Shown piece after piece: positions 1 through 5,582 of a stretch of DNA of 7,229 bases. The first letter of the stretch is position 1. The number at the start of each line of letters is the position of its first letter. Both the position numbers and the translations under genes were made by a program. The DNA is taken from the NCBI GenBank assembly GCA_026390045.1, contig JAPLGR010000693.1:1-7229 (forward strand), read 5' to 3'. The notes beneath the pieces are model-generated. The model did no database searches and was not told the origin of the DNA. It was given only the letters and a program-made list of their open reading frames with translations. Source of the stretch: Chloroflexota bacterium (GTDB lineage: Bacteria; Chloroflexota; Anaerolineae; Anaerolineales; E44-bin32).

Positions 1-225
1 GACGGAATCGGCAGGGAACGGGGCAAGGATGACGCCGTTCTCCGGGATGGCCGCGCCGCGGGAGATGTCCTGGCTGGCGATCACCACGTTCTGGCGGTCG
101 AGCGCCACAGGTGTCTCCTGGGCGCCGCCAATGCTGCCGCCCCGGCCCTTCAACACAAGGTAGACCGCCGCCACAGCGAGAAGCAGGATGAGGGCGACCA
201 GAATGAGCAAACGGCCTCGGCGCAT
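1..225 (-). CDS. cpaB: Flp pilus assembly protein CpaB/RcpC, N-terminal part (3' end outside window)
   Basis: The 75 visible codons start at the ATG at 225-223, preceded by a GAGGAGG Shine-Dalgarno sequence. The protein opens with MRRGR, then a single hydrophobic segment (about residues 6-24), a Gly-rich linker (27-34), and from about residue 45 a stretch reading NVVIASQDISRGAAIPENGV. That stretch is the start of a SAF domain: CpaB proteins typically have a 'V-A-x-x-D-I-x-x-G-x-x-I' pattern right after the membrane anchor. CpaB/RcpC is a periplasm-facing component of Tad/Flp pilus assembly. The prepilin gene upstream on the same strand supports the call; the rest of the tad genes would be expected beyond position 1. 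The family identification is confident, but only roughly a quarter of a usual CpaB is visible, so completeness cannot be judged. Confidence 0.85.
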   Translation of the reverse strand, partial: MRRGRLLILVALILLLAVAAVYLVLKGRGGSIGGAQETPVALDRQNVVIASQDISRGAAIPENGVILAPFPADSV

Positions 226-275
226 GGTGCCTCCTCGTCAAACCGAAAGGATTGGACGTCCCCGACCGTGCAAGA

Positions 276-303
276 ATGATACCGGCATGCAAACAAATGT
301 CAA
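276..303 (-). promoter_or_regulatory. Probable sigma-70-type promoter of cpaB
   Basis: Read on the minus strand, 303-298 is TTGACA (a perfect -35) and 281-276 is TATCAT (5 of 6 to the -10 consensus), separated by 16 bases. Transcription would begin near 269, giving a leader of about 45 nt before the cpaB ATG at 225. The site lies downstream of the pilin gene and of the hairpin at 350-385, so it would give the assembly genes a promoter separate from the pilin's. It stands out because the surrounding DNA is GC-rich. Predicted from sequence only. Confidence 0.6.
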
Positions 304-349
304 GTCGACCGCCTCTCAACGGCCCACCTGACGTATCCCGGGACCCCTG

Positions 350-385
350 ACACAAGGAGCCCTATCCAGGATAGGGCTCCTGTGT
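350..385 (-). terminator. Hairpin after the pilin gene, probable terminator
   Basis: A perfect 10-bp stem pairs 356-365 (GGAGCCCTAT) with 371-380 (ATAGGGCTCC) around a 5-base loop. It extends outward with one bulged A into CACA/TGTG pairing (350-354 with 381-385). On the minus strand the core stem is followed by TTGTGT, a weak U-rich tail, and preceded by an A-rich stretch, which resembles an intrinsic terminator. A weaker hairpin (394-398/416-419 and 400-403/410-413) sits between the pilin stop and this one. Position between the flp stop (432) and the cpaB promoter supports termination or partial attenuation; RNA 3'-end stabilisation of the pilin message is an alternative. Confidence 0.6.
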
Positions 386-431
386 GTTTGGCTGGGGGTC
401 GAGACGTTCCTCGCTCCCCAACAGATCCGGA

Positions 432-578
432 CTAGATGGCGTGGACGATGCCGCTGAAGACGTTCCCGATCGCGGGTCCGAGCAGCGCCAGGATGACAAT
501 GACGACAACGGCGACAAGAACGAGGATCAACGCATACTCGACCAGACCTTGGCCTCTCTCCTTCGGTGCGAACAGCAT
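432..578 (-). CDS. flp: Flp/Fap family type IVb prepilin (major pilin subunit)
   Basis: This encodes a 48-residue prepilin for the Tad/Flp pilus. The sequence shows a short charged leader (MLFAPKERG), then the processing motif G9-QGLVEYALIL. Cleavage by a TadV/CpaA-type prepilin peptidase is expected between Gly9 and Gln10, leaving Glu14 as the conserved Glu+5 and Tyr15 next to it (the Flp-specific Glu-Tyr pair). A continuous hydrophobic helix runs from about 12 to 33, followed by a small tail with GPAIGNVFSGI. Mature length would be 39 residues, within the small Flp range. The ATG at 578 was chosen over a start 12 codons upstream because a near-perfect Shine-Dalgarno lies 5 bases before it and the resulting leader length is normal. 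The gene has its own promoter and ends in TAG before a hairpin, so it is probably monocistronic. cpaB lies about 200 bases downstream. Confidence 0.93.
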   Translation of the reverse strand: MLFAPKERGQGLVEYALILVLVAVVVIVILALLGPAIGNVFSGIVHAI

Positions 579-583
579 GGACG

Positions 584-593
584 TCACCTCCCT
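584..593 (-). promoter_or_regulatory. Strong ribosome binding site of flp
   Basis: On the minus strand this reads AGGGAGGTGA, complementary to nearly all of the 16S anti-Shine-Dalgarno, 5 bases before the ATG at 578. It is the best ribosome binding site in the window and fixes the pilin start, excluding the longer 60-codon reading from 614. It fits a protein made in large amounts. Confidence 0.8.
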
Positions 594-634
594 TCTGTTG
601 AAGGATTGCCCCATTTCCGTTCCAGGCTAGCTTC

Positions 635-662
635 ATTATAGGACCCGGCGGTCGCCGCGCAA
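635..662 (-). promoter_or_regulatory. Probable promoter of flp
   Basis: On the minus strand, 640-635 is TATAAT, a perfect -10 in GC-rich surroundings. A TTGCGC box (3 of 6 to the -35 consensus) lies at 662-657 with a 16-base spacer. Transcription would begin near 628, leaving about a 50-nt leader before the pilin ATG. The perfect -10 with a poor -35 suggests a promoter that may need an activator; the neighbouring response regulator is a candidate but no operator repeat is obvious to me. Confidence 0.6.
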
Positions 663-672
663 TAGGACCTCT

Positions 673-706
673 TTCCGATGCTCGTCTGGACAGGTTCCCA
701 TCGGAA
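673..706 (-). repeat. Inverted repeat upstream of the flp promoter
   Basis: TTCCGATG (673-680) pairs perfectly with CATCGGAA (699-706), with an 18-base gap. In RNA of the kinase operon this would be a hairpin just downstream of the 710-735 stem. In DNA it lies 11 to 44 bases upstream of the flp -35 box, where an activator could bind as a dimer. Either reading is an inference. Confidence 0.4.
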
Positions 707-709
707 GCA

Positions 710-735
710 CTGCGGCCCGCCGGAGCGGGCCGCAG
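710..735 (-). terminator. GC-rich hairpin after the histidine kinase gene
   Basis: A perfect 11-bp stem pairs CTGCGGCCCGC (710-720) with GCGGGCCGCAG (725-735) around a 4-base loop, about 30 bases past the kinase stop. On the minus strand the stem is followed by TGCTTCCG, with no real U-run, so classic intrinsic termination is uncertain. The position between the kinase operon and the flp promoter makes a transcription boundary or 3'-end structure the most likely role. Confidence 0.55.
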
Positions 736-757
736 AGTGGGTTTCCATTGAGCGACC

Positions 758-777
758 GCTGGTACTCAGGTACCAGC
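758..777 (-). repeat. Inverted repeat with the kinase stop codon in its loop
   Basis: GCTGGTAC (758-765) and GTACCAGC (770-777) form a perfect 8-bp stem. On the minus strand the 4-base loop is CTGA, which contains the TGA stop (768-766) of the histidine kinase. The last codons of the kinase (Ala-Gly-Thr) therefore lie in the 5' arm of the hairpin. It may be part of the 3'-end structure together with the 710-735 stem. Confidence 0.5.
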
Positions 778-1854
778 CGGGATGGAGAAGGTGACCTTGG
801 CCCCCGAGCCGGGGGAAGACTCCACTTCGATCGTGCCGCCCACCTGGGTGACGCGGCTCTTCAGCGTCTGCAGGCCCCTGCCCTTGGCGCCCTCGGCCAT
901 CGCCGCCGCGGGATCAAAGCCCCGCCCGTTGTCCTCCACGACCACGCGCACCGTGGCGGCATCGACATCCATCATCACCTTGGCCTGGGTGGCCTGCGCA
1001 TGGTCGCGGATATTGCCCAGCAGCTCCTGAATGCCTCGAAAGACCAGCACCTCACGATGCGGCTCAAGCCGTCGCTCGGTGCCTGTGAAGATCAGGGAGG
1101 CGTTCAGGCCCGTCTTCTCCTTGTAGGCATCAACGTACCGCCGGGTCGTAGGGATCAGGCCAAGGTCATCCAGCATCATCGGGCGCAGGTCGAAGATGAA
1201 GTCGCGCACATTCGCGAACGTCGAGGAAGCGGAGGCCTTCAGGCTGTTCAGCTCCTCTCGCGCCTTGTCCTTGTCGATGTCGAACAGCCGCATGGCGATC
1301 TCGGTCTGCAGAATGAAGTTAGCCAGGGCCTGCGCCGGGCCGTCATGAATGTGACGGGAGATCTTCCGCCGCTCCTCCTCCTGGGCCTCGATGATCTGCT
1401 CGATGCCTCCCGTAGGCTGAGCAGCGACCGCCTCGGGCAAATCCATCGGCCCCTTGCCCTCAAGCGTCTGCAGCGTCCGGGCAAGCGTCTCCGCGTAGCG
1501 CTTCAGATGCCCCACGTCGCTCTGCAGCTTCTCCAGCTGCCCGCGCATGGTGAACAGGCGCTGCTGGGCATCCTGGGAGTGTTCGTAGGCACTCTTGATG
1601 TCTTCCCGCGGGACGGTGTCGAAGTGGGCCTGCAGCTGGTGGACTTGGGCAGTGATGGCGGCATTGCGCTGGGCAAGCTTCTCCACCTCGCCCTGGCTCT
1701 GCTCGACCAGCAGCCCGATCTCCTTCATCTCCGACCGCACCTGCAGCAGCTCCGCTCGAATCGACTCGACGAAGAGCTCCAGCGGGGTCGGCTCTTTCTC
1801 CTTCGGCTTCTCTTTCTCTTTGGCCTTGTCCTTAGGCTTGGCCGCTTCCGGCAT
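766..1854 (-). CDS. Cytosolic DegS-like sensor histidine kinase (HisKA_3)
   Basis: This 362-residue protein is a soluble sensor kinase that should phosphorylate the response regulator encoded just upstream. Residues 1-22 are a Lys/Glu/Pro-rich tail; about 25-135 are heptad-like and predicted coiled coil, as in the sensor part of DegS-type kinases; there is no membrane segment or signal peptide. The HisKA_3 dimerisation domain carries ERRKISRHIHDGPAQ with phosphoacceptor His170. The HATPase domain shows an N-box (QELLGNIRDHA, Glu277 and Asn281), a G1 box (DNGRGF, 308-313) and a G2 box (KGRGL, 324-328). All catalytic motifs are present, so it looks active as kinase and perhaps phosphatase. The ATG at 1854 has AGGAGG five bases upstream and lies 12 bases after the regulator's stop, so the two are co-transcribed. 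The signal is unknown but must be intracellular or delivered by a partner. Paralogue-level naming (degS) is not justified by sequence alone. Confidence 0.92.
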   Translation of the reverse strand: MPEAAKPKDKAKEKEKPKEKEPTPLELFVESIRAELLQVRSEMKEIGLLVEQSQGEVEKLAQRNAAITAQVHQLQAHFDTVPREDIKSAYEHSQDAQQRLFTMRGQLEKLQSDVGHLKRYAETLARTLQTLEGKGPMDLPEAVAAQPTGGIEQIIEAQEEERRKISRHIHDGPAQALANFILQTEIAMRLFDIDKDKAREELNSLKASASSTFANVRDFIFDLRPMMLDDLGLIPTTRRYVDAYKEKTGLNASLIFTGTERRLEPHREVLVFRGIQELLGNIRDHAQATQAKVMMDVDAATVRVVVEDNGRGFDPAAAMAEGAKGRGLQTLKSRVTQVGGTIEVESSPGSGAKVTFSIPAGT

Positions 1855-1866
1855 GCCGCCTCCTGC

Positions 1867-2559
1867 CTACTTGCGCGTGTCCTGCAAGCGCACCCAACCG
1901 TGTCGAAGGGCGTAGACGGCGGCCTGCGTCCGGTCTTCCACGTCCAACTTGTGCAGGATCGCCGTCATGTGATTCTTGACCGTCTGGTGACTGATCCCGA
2001 GCTTCGCCGCGATTTCCTTGTTGCTCAGGCCCCGGGTGACAAACTGCAGGATCTCCATCTCGCGCGGGGAGAGCGGCGCGAATGCTTCCTGCTCACCCTC
2101 CAGGTGCGGACGCCGCTGGGCCTCAACGCCGTGCGACAGCCAATCCTCCAGGCCGGCCGCGTCGTACACCTGATCATGGACGACGAAGAAGCCGCGCGAA
2201 ACCTGGCGGATGACGTCCATCAGCTTGCCAGCCTGGATGTCCTTGGAACAGTAGGCTGCGGCCCCGGCACGGAAGGCATGGAAGATCTGCTCAACGTCGT
2301 CGTAGGCCGTCAGCAGGACAACCGTCGTGCTCAAGTGCTCGCCCACGACCTGCCGCGTCACCTGGATGCCGTTCAATCCGGGCAGGTTCACGTCGACTAG
2401 GGCGACCGCCGGCTTGTGTTCGCGGATCAGCTCGACCGCCTCGTCCCCCGTGAGCCCCTCCGCCAGGACCTTGAGATCAGGCTCGGCGTTGATCACGTTG
2501 CGAACCCCTTCGCGAAACAGGGGGTGGTCATCCACTATGACAATGCCTATCGTCTCCAT
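1867..2559 (-). CDS. NarL/FixJ (DegU-like) family response regulator
   Basis: This 230-residue transcription regulator has an N-terminal receiver domain (about 1-122) with the acidic pair Asp10-Asp11, phosphoacceptor Asp56 (LVDVNLPGLNG), Thr84 and Lys106, so the full phosphorylation site is intact. A linker (about 123-160) leads to a LuxR-type helix-turn-helix (162-226) with LSPREMEIL, GLSNKEIAAKLGIS and HQTVKNHMTAIL, the last being the recognition helix. The ATG at 2559 is chosen because GGGAGGTGG lies four bases upstream and the protein then begins directly with the receiver's first strand. A longer reading from 2718 adds 53 Arg-rich residues and runs back over the end of the glycosyltransferase gene. 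It is the first gene of a two-gene operon with the kinase. Target genes are not proven; the adjacent Flp pilus genes are the natural candidates. Confidence 0.94.
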   Translation of the reverse strand: METIGIVIVDDHPLFREGVRNVINAEPDLKVLAEGLTGDEAVELIREHKPAVALVDVNLPGLNGIQVTRQVVGEHLSTTVVLLTAYDDVEQIFHAFRAGAAAYCSKDIQAGKLMDVIRQVSRGFFVVHDQVYDAAGLEDWLSHGVEAQRRPHLEGEQEAFAPLSPREMEILQFVTRGLSNKEIAAKLGISHQTVKNHMTAILHKLDVEDRTQAAVYALRHGWVRLQDTRK

Positions 2560-2589
2560 GGGCCACCTCCCGGGGGAACGAATGCGGCG

Positions 2590-2598
2590 AGTATAGCA
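2590..2598 (-). promoter_or_regulatory. Extended -10 promoter of the response regulator-kinase operon
   Basis: On the minus strand 2598-2590 reads TGCTATACT, a TG-N-TATACT extended -10 (5 of 6 in the hexamer). No good -35 is found 16-18 bases upstream, which is usual for extended -10 promoters. Start of transcription would be near 2583, giving a leader of about 25 nt ahead of the regulator ATG at 2559. It lies in the 70-base gap after the glycosyltransferase genes, so the regulator operon may have its own promoter in addition to any read-through, since I see no convincing terminator in that gap. Confidence 0.5.
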
Positions 2599-2629
2599 CA
2601 GCGCCCTGCGCGGAGGGAACGCTCGCCCC

Positions 2630-3061
2630 TCACCATGGGTAGACGGCCATATTCTCCCCCCCGGCAGCCGGGCTGTACGGAGCGTGCGACTGAAAGGCCG
2701 GCGTGCGCCCCTCCACAAGCTTCGGATACCAACCCGGGAACGTCATGAGGTAGTCCGCCTCGCGGGCGGCCAGGTACTCGGCGAGTCGCGTCTCGTCTCT
2801 CAGGAAGGGAATGACCTCGGGCGAGACTAGACCGGCCAGGTCTATCAACGTCCGATCGGAGAAGTAGCCAACGGCCCCGATGTCATGCACTGCGATCAGG
2901 TCATTGCTGTCGGTGTGGCTCGCGATCCACTTGGCCGCCGCCACCATCTCCGTCTGGATGATCGCCACGTCCTGGCCATATGCGCGTGCACCAGGGCTGA
3001 GGAACGCGACCGCGGCGGTCAGTGCGGCCGCAATCCATGCGCGCGAGAGCAGTCTGGGCCA
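2630..3061 (-). pseudogene. 3' remnant of the GT39-like glycosyltransferase, in frame behind an amber codon
   Basis: After the TAG at 3064-3062 the same reading frame continues without a stop for 143 codons to the TGA at 2632-2630. It encodes one more hydrophobic helix (WIAAALTAAVAFL), then an extracytoplasmic-type C-terminal domain. That domain contains IAVHDIGAVGYFSDR, LIDLAGLVSPEVIPFLRDE, DYLMTFPGWYPKL and a final GGENMAVYPW. This is the C-terminal domain I associate with Chloroflexota GT39-like proteins that start with the FPLDDAWIHQTYARN motif, which is what the upstream ORF has. There is no good ribosome binding site for independent translation; the first plausible internal start is a GTG at 2968. 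I read it as the severed end of the gene above rather than a separate gene. A sequencing error at one base is an alternative and cannot be excluded here. Confidence 0.75.
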
Positions 3062-3865
3062 CTAGGCCGAGGCACGTTGCGCCACCGTGAGCATCGTCTC
3101 CGCGCCCAGCAAGATGAGGACCGGGATGGCGTACTCGGCCTGCTTGGCGTAGAACGTGCTCGGCCAAGCCTGGCCGCCGAGCATCAAGTTGAAGCCAAGG
3201 TACGGGAGAAGCAGGATCGCCAGCCCGATTGCGACCGCCATCCCCTTGCGAGCAGCTGCCGGGATCTCCCGCAGCCCCCCACTCGCAAGCACCCATCCCA
3301 CGGGGAGCAGGAGCAGCAGGGCGTCGGGGCGGATCCACACGCCGACCCCCACCAGCAGACCAATCAGAATGGGCGGCCAGCGCCTCTCCAGCGAGCACAG
3401 CACGAGCACGACAACGCAGGCCTGCGCGATCGTCTCCATGCCTGAGGCCCCAGCCCAGACCATGTGCCACTCGAGCACCACGAGCGCCCCGGCCACCCAG
3501 GCGAGCCGTCCGAGCCTCGGAGATCGCGCCTTGAGCCACAGGCCTGCGATCCACCCCGTCGCAGCAAGCAGCAGCATCCCCCAGGACAGCGCCCATGCAT
3601 ATGGATCGATGCGCAGCAGGTAACCAAGGGCCAGTAGCGCGGTCCATAAGGGTGAGGTGGAACCCGCACTCGGGACGCCGGGCAGAAACGCCCACTCGCC
3701 GCGAAGGGCAAGGTTGCGTGCGTAGGTCTGGTGGATCCATGCATCATCCAGGGGAAAGCCGGGGCCGAGCGTCCGGATCGCAAGGAGGGCAAACAAACCG
3801 ATCACGGCGGCCGCGAGCGCGAGCAGGCATGCGAAGGCGATGAGGCGTTCAGACCGTTCGGTCAT
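3062..3865 (-). CDS. GT-C fold (GT39-like) membrane glycosyltransferase, N-terminal part ended by in-frame TAG
   Basis: This 267-residue ORF is a polytopic membrane protein expected to transfer a sugar from a lipid-linked donor on the outer face of the membrane. After a first helix (about 8-30) the first extracytoplasmic loop has FPLDDAWIHQTYARN, with the Asp40-Asp41 pair at the usual GT-C catalytic site. Then come SAGSTSPLW (66-74), EWHMVWAGASGMET (132-145), VWIRPDALLLL (176-186) and GQAWPSTFYAKQAEYA (231-246). The ATG at 3865 overlaps the stop of the preceding gene (ATGA). The frame stops at TAG 3064-3062 but continues in frame beyond. Family members as I recall them carry several more helices between the YAKQAEYA motif and the C-terminal domain; here the sequence runs straight from YAKQAEYA into IPVLILLG. 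The full frame is 411 codons, shorter than the roughly 500 or more I would expect. Probably non-functional; the fold call is firm, substrate unknown. Confidence 0.8.
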   Translation of the reverse strand: MTERSERLIAFACLLALAAAVIGLFALLAIRTLGPGFPLDDAWIHQTYARNLALRGEWAFLPGVPSAGSTSPLWTALLALGYLLRIDPYAWALSWGMLLLAATGWIAGLWLKARSPRLGRLAWVAGALVVLEWHMVWAGASGMETIAQACVVVLVLCSLERRWPPILIGLLVGVGVWIRPDALLLLLPVGWVLASGGLREIPAAARKGMAVAIGLAILLLPYLGFNLMLGGQAWPSTFYAKQAEYAIPVLILLGAETMLTVAQRASA

Positions 3866-5442
3866 GGCGTCCCACCCGCGCTCTGAGTGAGCGCCTGAAG
3901 CAGGTAGACGGGTCTGCCTTGCGAATCGTCTATCTGTCCCCTCAACGCGAGCCACGGCACCGACTCGGGATCCTGGTACACGCCGGACAACGGCGCCGGG
4001 TAGTTCGCGTCAAGGATCACCCACTCAACATGGAACCGATCGGTAACCCTGCGCAGGGTGGACAGATCGCCGAAGGGCATCACAATGCACGGCAGTCCGG
4101 AGGCGAGATGGAACCCTGGTGGATCGTTGACGGCAACAACGCCCGGCGACGCATCCAGGAGGAGCAGCGCGTCGGAGACGGCACGTTGCTGCGAGTCTGA
4201 AGCCTCCCATCGCGGCGCCGAGGGCCATCCCGCGATCACCCTGTCCCATGCAACCCAAATGCTGATGCCGATGACGATGGCCAGGAGGGCCGGCGCGAAC
4301 AGACGCCAGGCCCTCTCTGGATCCCACTTTCGGCGCGTAGAGACCCATTCGAGCACACGATGCACGCCAATCGTCGCCAGAGCCCAGAGGATCGGGAGGA
4401 CACCCGTGGCTGAGTGAAAGAGGCCACCGCGAGAGCTGGAGAATGGGAAGGCCAGCGTCATCACGGCCAACAGGAGCAACAGGTACGCCACGCTGCCTGC
4501 CACTAGTGGCTCGCGACGCTTGCGCCATGCACCCACCAGCATGAACGGCCCGAGGACAACGCTTCCCACAACCACAGCCAGCGTCGTGAGGTTCGATCCA
4601 AGCGCCTCCGCTCGGGCAGCAAGGATTGCGCCCCACCCCTCCGATGCCCATCGCGCGGGGTTCAGCAGGGTTGGAGGATAGGTGAACAGCTCATCGTACC
4701 TGGTGAGCCACAGTGTGCGCGCACCACCTGCGGCCAGGAGGCTGCCCGAGAGAGCGAGGTTGCGTGCCATCCACGGGGCGATGACCATGGCATACCCCGC
4801 GGCAAGGAGCACGATCGCCATAAAGCGTCGACGCGGCGAGAGGGCCGCCATCACGCCGAGTGGGAACAGGATGAGGATGCCGTCCGCCCGCGCAAGGTGG
4901 GCCGCGCCCGCAGCAAGCCCAGCGACAAGCCACCAGAACCACCCGCGCCCGCGAAACGCGGCCGCGGCGGACACGAAGGCCAGAGTCCCAATCCATGCAA
5001 AGGCCGCGAACGCGTCGGTCGTGACCAGGAAGGGCAAGTAGAAGCCCGGGAAGGCAGCCAGCAATCCGGAAAGGAACGACTGGCGTGGGGTTGCCTTGAG
5101 GTGCAGTGCGACCCATGCCGTCAGGGCCGGCAAACCGGCGCCCAGGATCACAAAGGGTAGTTGAGCGGATCTGAAGCCGCTCCCGAGCATCTTGAGCCCG
5201 GCTGCTGCCACGACGCTGGCCATCGGCATCCAGTATAGATGCGAGGGATGAGGCAGGGACGCGGGATCATCCAGATAGTTCCACAGGAATGGCTCCTGGA
5301 AGCCATGCCCATCCGACAACTGGATCGCCGTGGCGTAGTAGTACTCGGCATCCATGTAGCCGGGAACGCGCACGAAGACGGCCATCGACCCGGCCGTCAA
5401 AATCCCCAGCACCCCCAACTCCAGCCACCGCCAGCGACTCAT
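3862..5442 (-). CDS. GT39-like polytopic membrane glycosyltransferase
   Basis: A complete 526-residue membrane protein of GT-C type. The first helix (about 8-25) leads into a loop with PGYMDAEYYYATA, where Asp31 and Glu33 sit at the usual catalytic acidic site. The loop also contains HPSHLYWMP (65-73). Many hydrophobic helices follow, with HLARADGILILFP (182-194), a conserved-looking motif of this class, and SSRGGLFHSATGVLP (336-350). The last helix ends near 400, and a soluble domain (about 405-526) follows, presumably extracytoplasmic, with VVAVNDPPGFHLASG and EWVILDANYP. The ATG at 5442 lacks a close Shine-Dalgarno; the nearest GAGAGG is 14 bases upstream. It overlaps the TGA of a small upstream ORF as ATGA, suggesting coupled translation. 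Its own stop overlaps the next gene's ATG. The acceptor could be protein, cell-wall polymer or lipid; the sequence does not say. Confidence 0.87.
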   Translation of the reverse strand: MSRWRWLELGVLGILTAGSMAVFVRVPGYMDAEYYYATAIQLSDGHGFQEPFLWNYLDDPASLPHPSHLYWMPMASVVAAAGLKMLGSGFRSAQLPFVILGAGLPALTAWVALHLKATPRQSFLSGLLAAFPGFYLPFLVTTDAFAAFAWIGTLAFVSAAAAFRGRGWFWWLVAGLAAGAAHLARADGILILFPLGVMAALSPRRRFMAIVLLAAGYAMVIAPWMARNLALSGSLLAAGGARTLWLTRYDELFTYPPTLLNPARWASEGWGAILAARAEALGSNLTTLAVVVGSVVLGPFMLVGAWRKRREPLVAGSVAYLLLLLAVMTLAFPFSSSRGGLFHSATGVLPILWALATIGVHRVLEWVSTRRKWDPERAWRLFAPALLAIVIGISIWVAWDRVIAGWPSAPRWEASDSQQRAVSDALLLLDASPGVVAVNDPPGFHLASGLPCIVMPFGDLSTLRRVTDRFHVEWVILDANYPAPLSGVYQDPESVPWLALRGQIDDSQGRPVYLLQALTQSAGGTP

Positions 5443-5582
5443 CGGATGAGTTCAGCCCTCTCGAATAGCACCTGCTGTGCCAGATTCGGGCCGAGGGCGG
5501 CCGGTTCCGGGAGACTCGCGGCTCTTCTACACATCCCGAAGGGACGCTGCTGATGCGCCCCGCTGCGCCTCCTAGGCAGCAT
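5439..5582 (-). CDS. Possible 47-residue bridging ORF between two glycosyltransferase genes
   Basis: The gap between the GT87-like stop (5572) and the next GT39-like start (5442) is filled by one frame. It opens with the ATG at 5582-5580, which overlaps the end of the preceding gene by 11 bases, and closes with TGA at 5441-5439, which overlaps the next ATG as ATGA. A GAGAGG lies four bases before its ATG. The product would be 47 residues: an Arg-rich first half (MLPRRRSG near the start) and a smoother second half ending NLAQQVLFERAELIR. I do not recognise it and see no membrane helix or domain. Two reasons support translation: the gapless overlap pattern and the weak native ribosome site of the following gene. 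Against: short, Arg-rich start, and open frames are common in GC-rich DNA. Confidence 0.35.
   Translation of the reverse strand: MLPRRRSGAHQQRPFGMCRRAASLPEPAALGPNLAQQVLFERAELIR

Noticed and set aside
432..614. Longer 60-codon reading of the pilin
   Set aside because: The AGGGAGGTGA ribosome site lies between this start and the ATG at 578, and the shorter form gives a normal prepilin leader.
748..2400. A 550-codon open frame on the plus strand, the longest in the window
   Set aside because: It is exactly antisense to the kinase and regulator, whose motifs are unambiguous. Its translation is rich in His, Arg, Leu and Gly without domain pattern, typical of the antisense frame of GC-rich genes.
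2560..2629. Terminator in the gap after the glycosyltransferase cluster
   Set aside because: Only 4-bp stems (for example around 2601-2611) are present and there is no U-run, so I could not support one.
1867..2718. Longer reading of the response regulator from 2718
   Set aside because: The extra 53 residues are Arg-rich, overlap the end of the glycosyltransferase frame and come before the promoter-like TGCTATACT and the good ribosome site of the ATG at 2559.
3062..3064. Amber codon as a recoded amino acid (pyrrolysine or genome-wide TAG reassignment)
   Set aside because: Other genes in the window end naturally at TAG (flp, the regulator, the GT87-like gene), no recoding structure is evident, and glycosyltransferases are not known users of pyrrolysine. 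A mutation is simpler.
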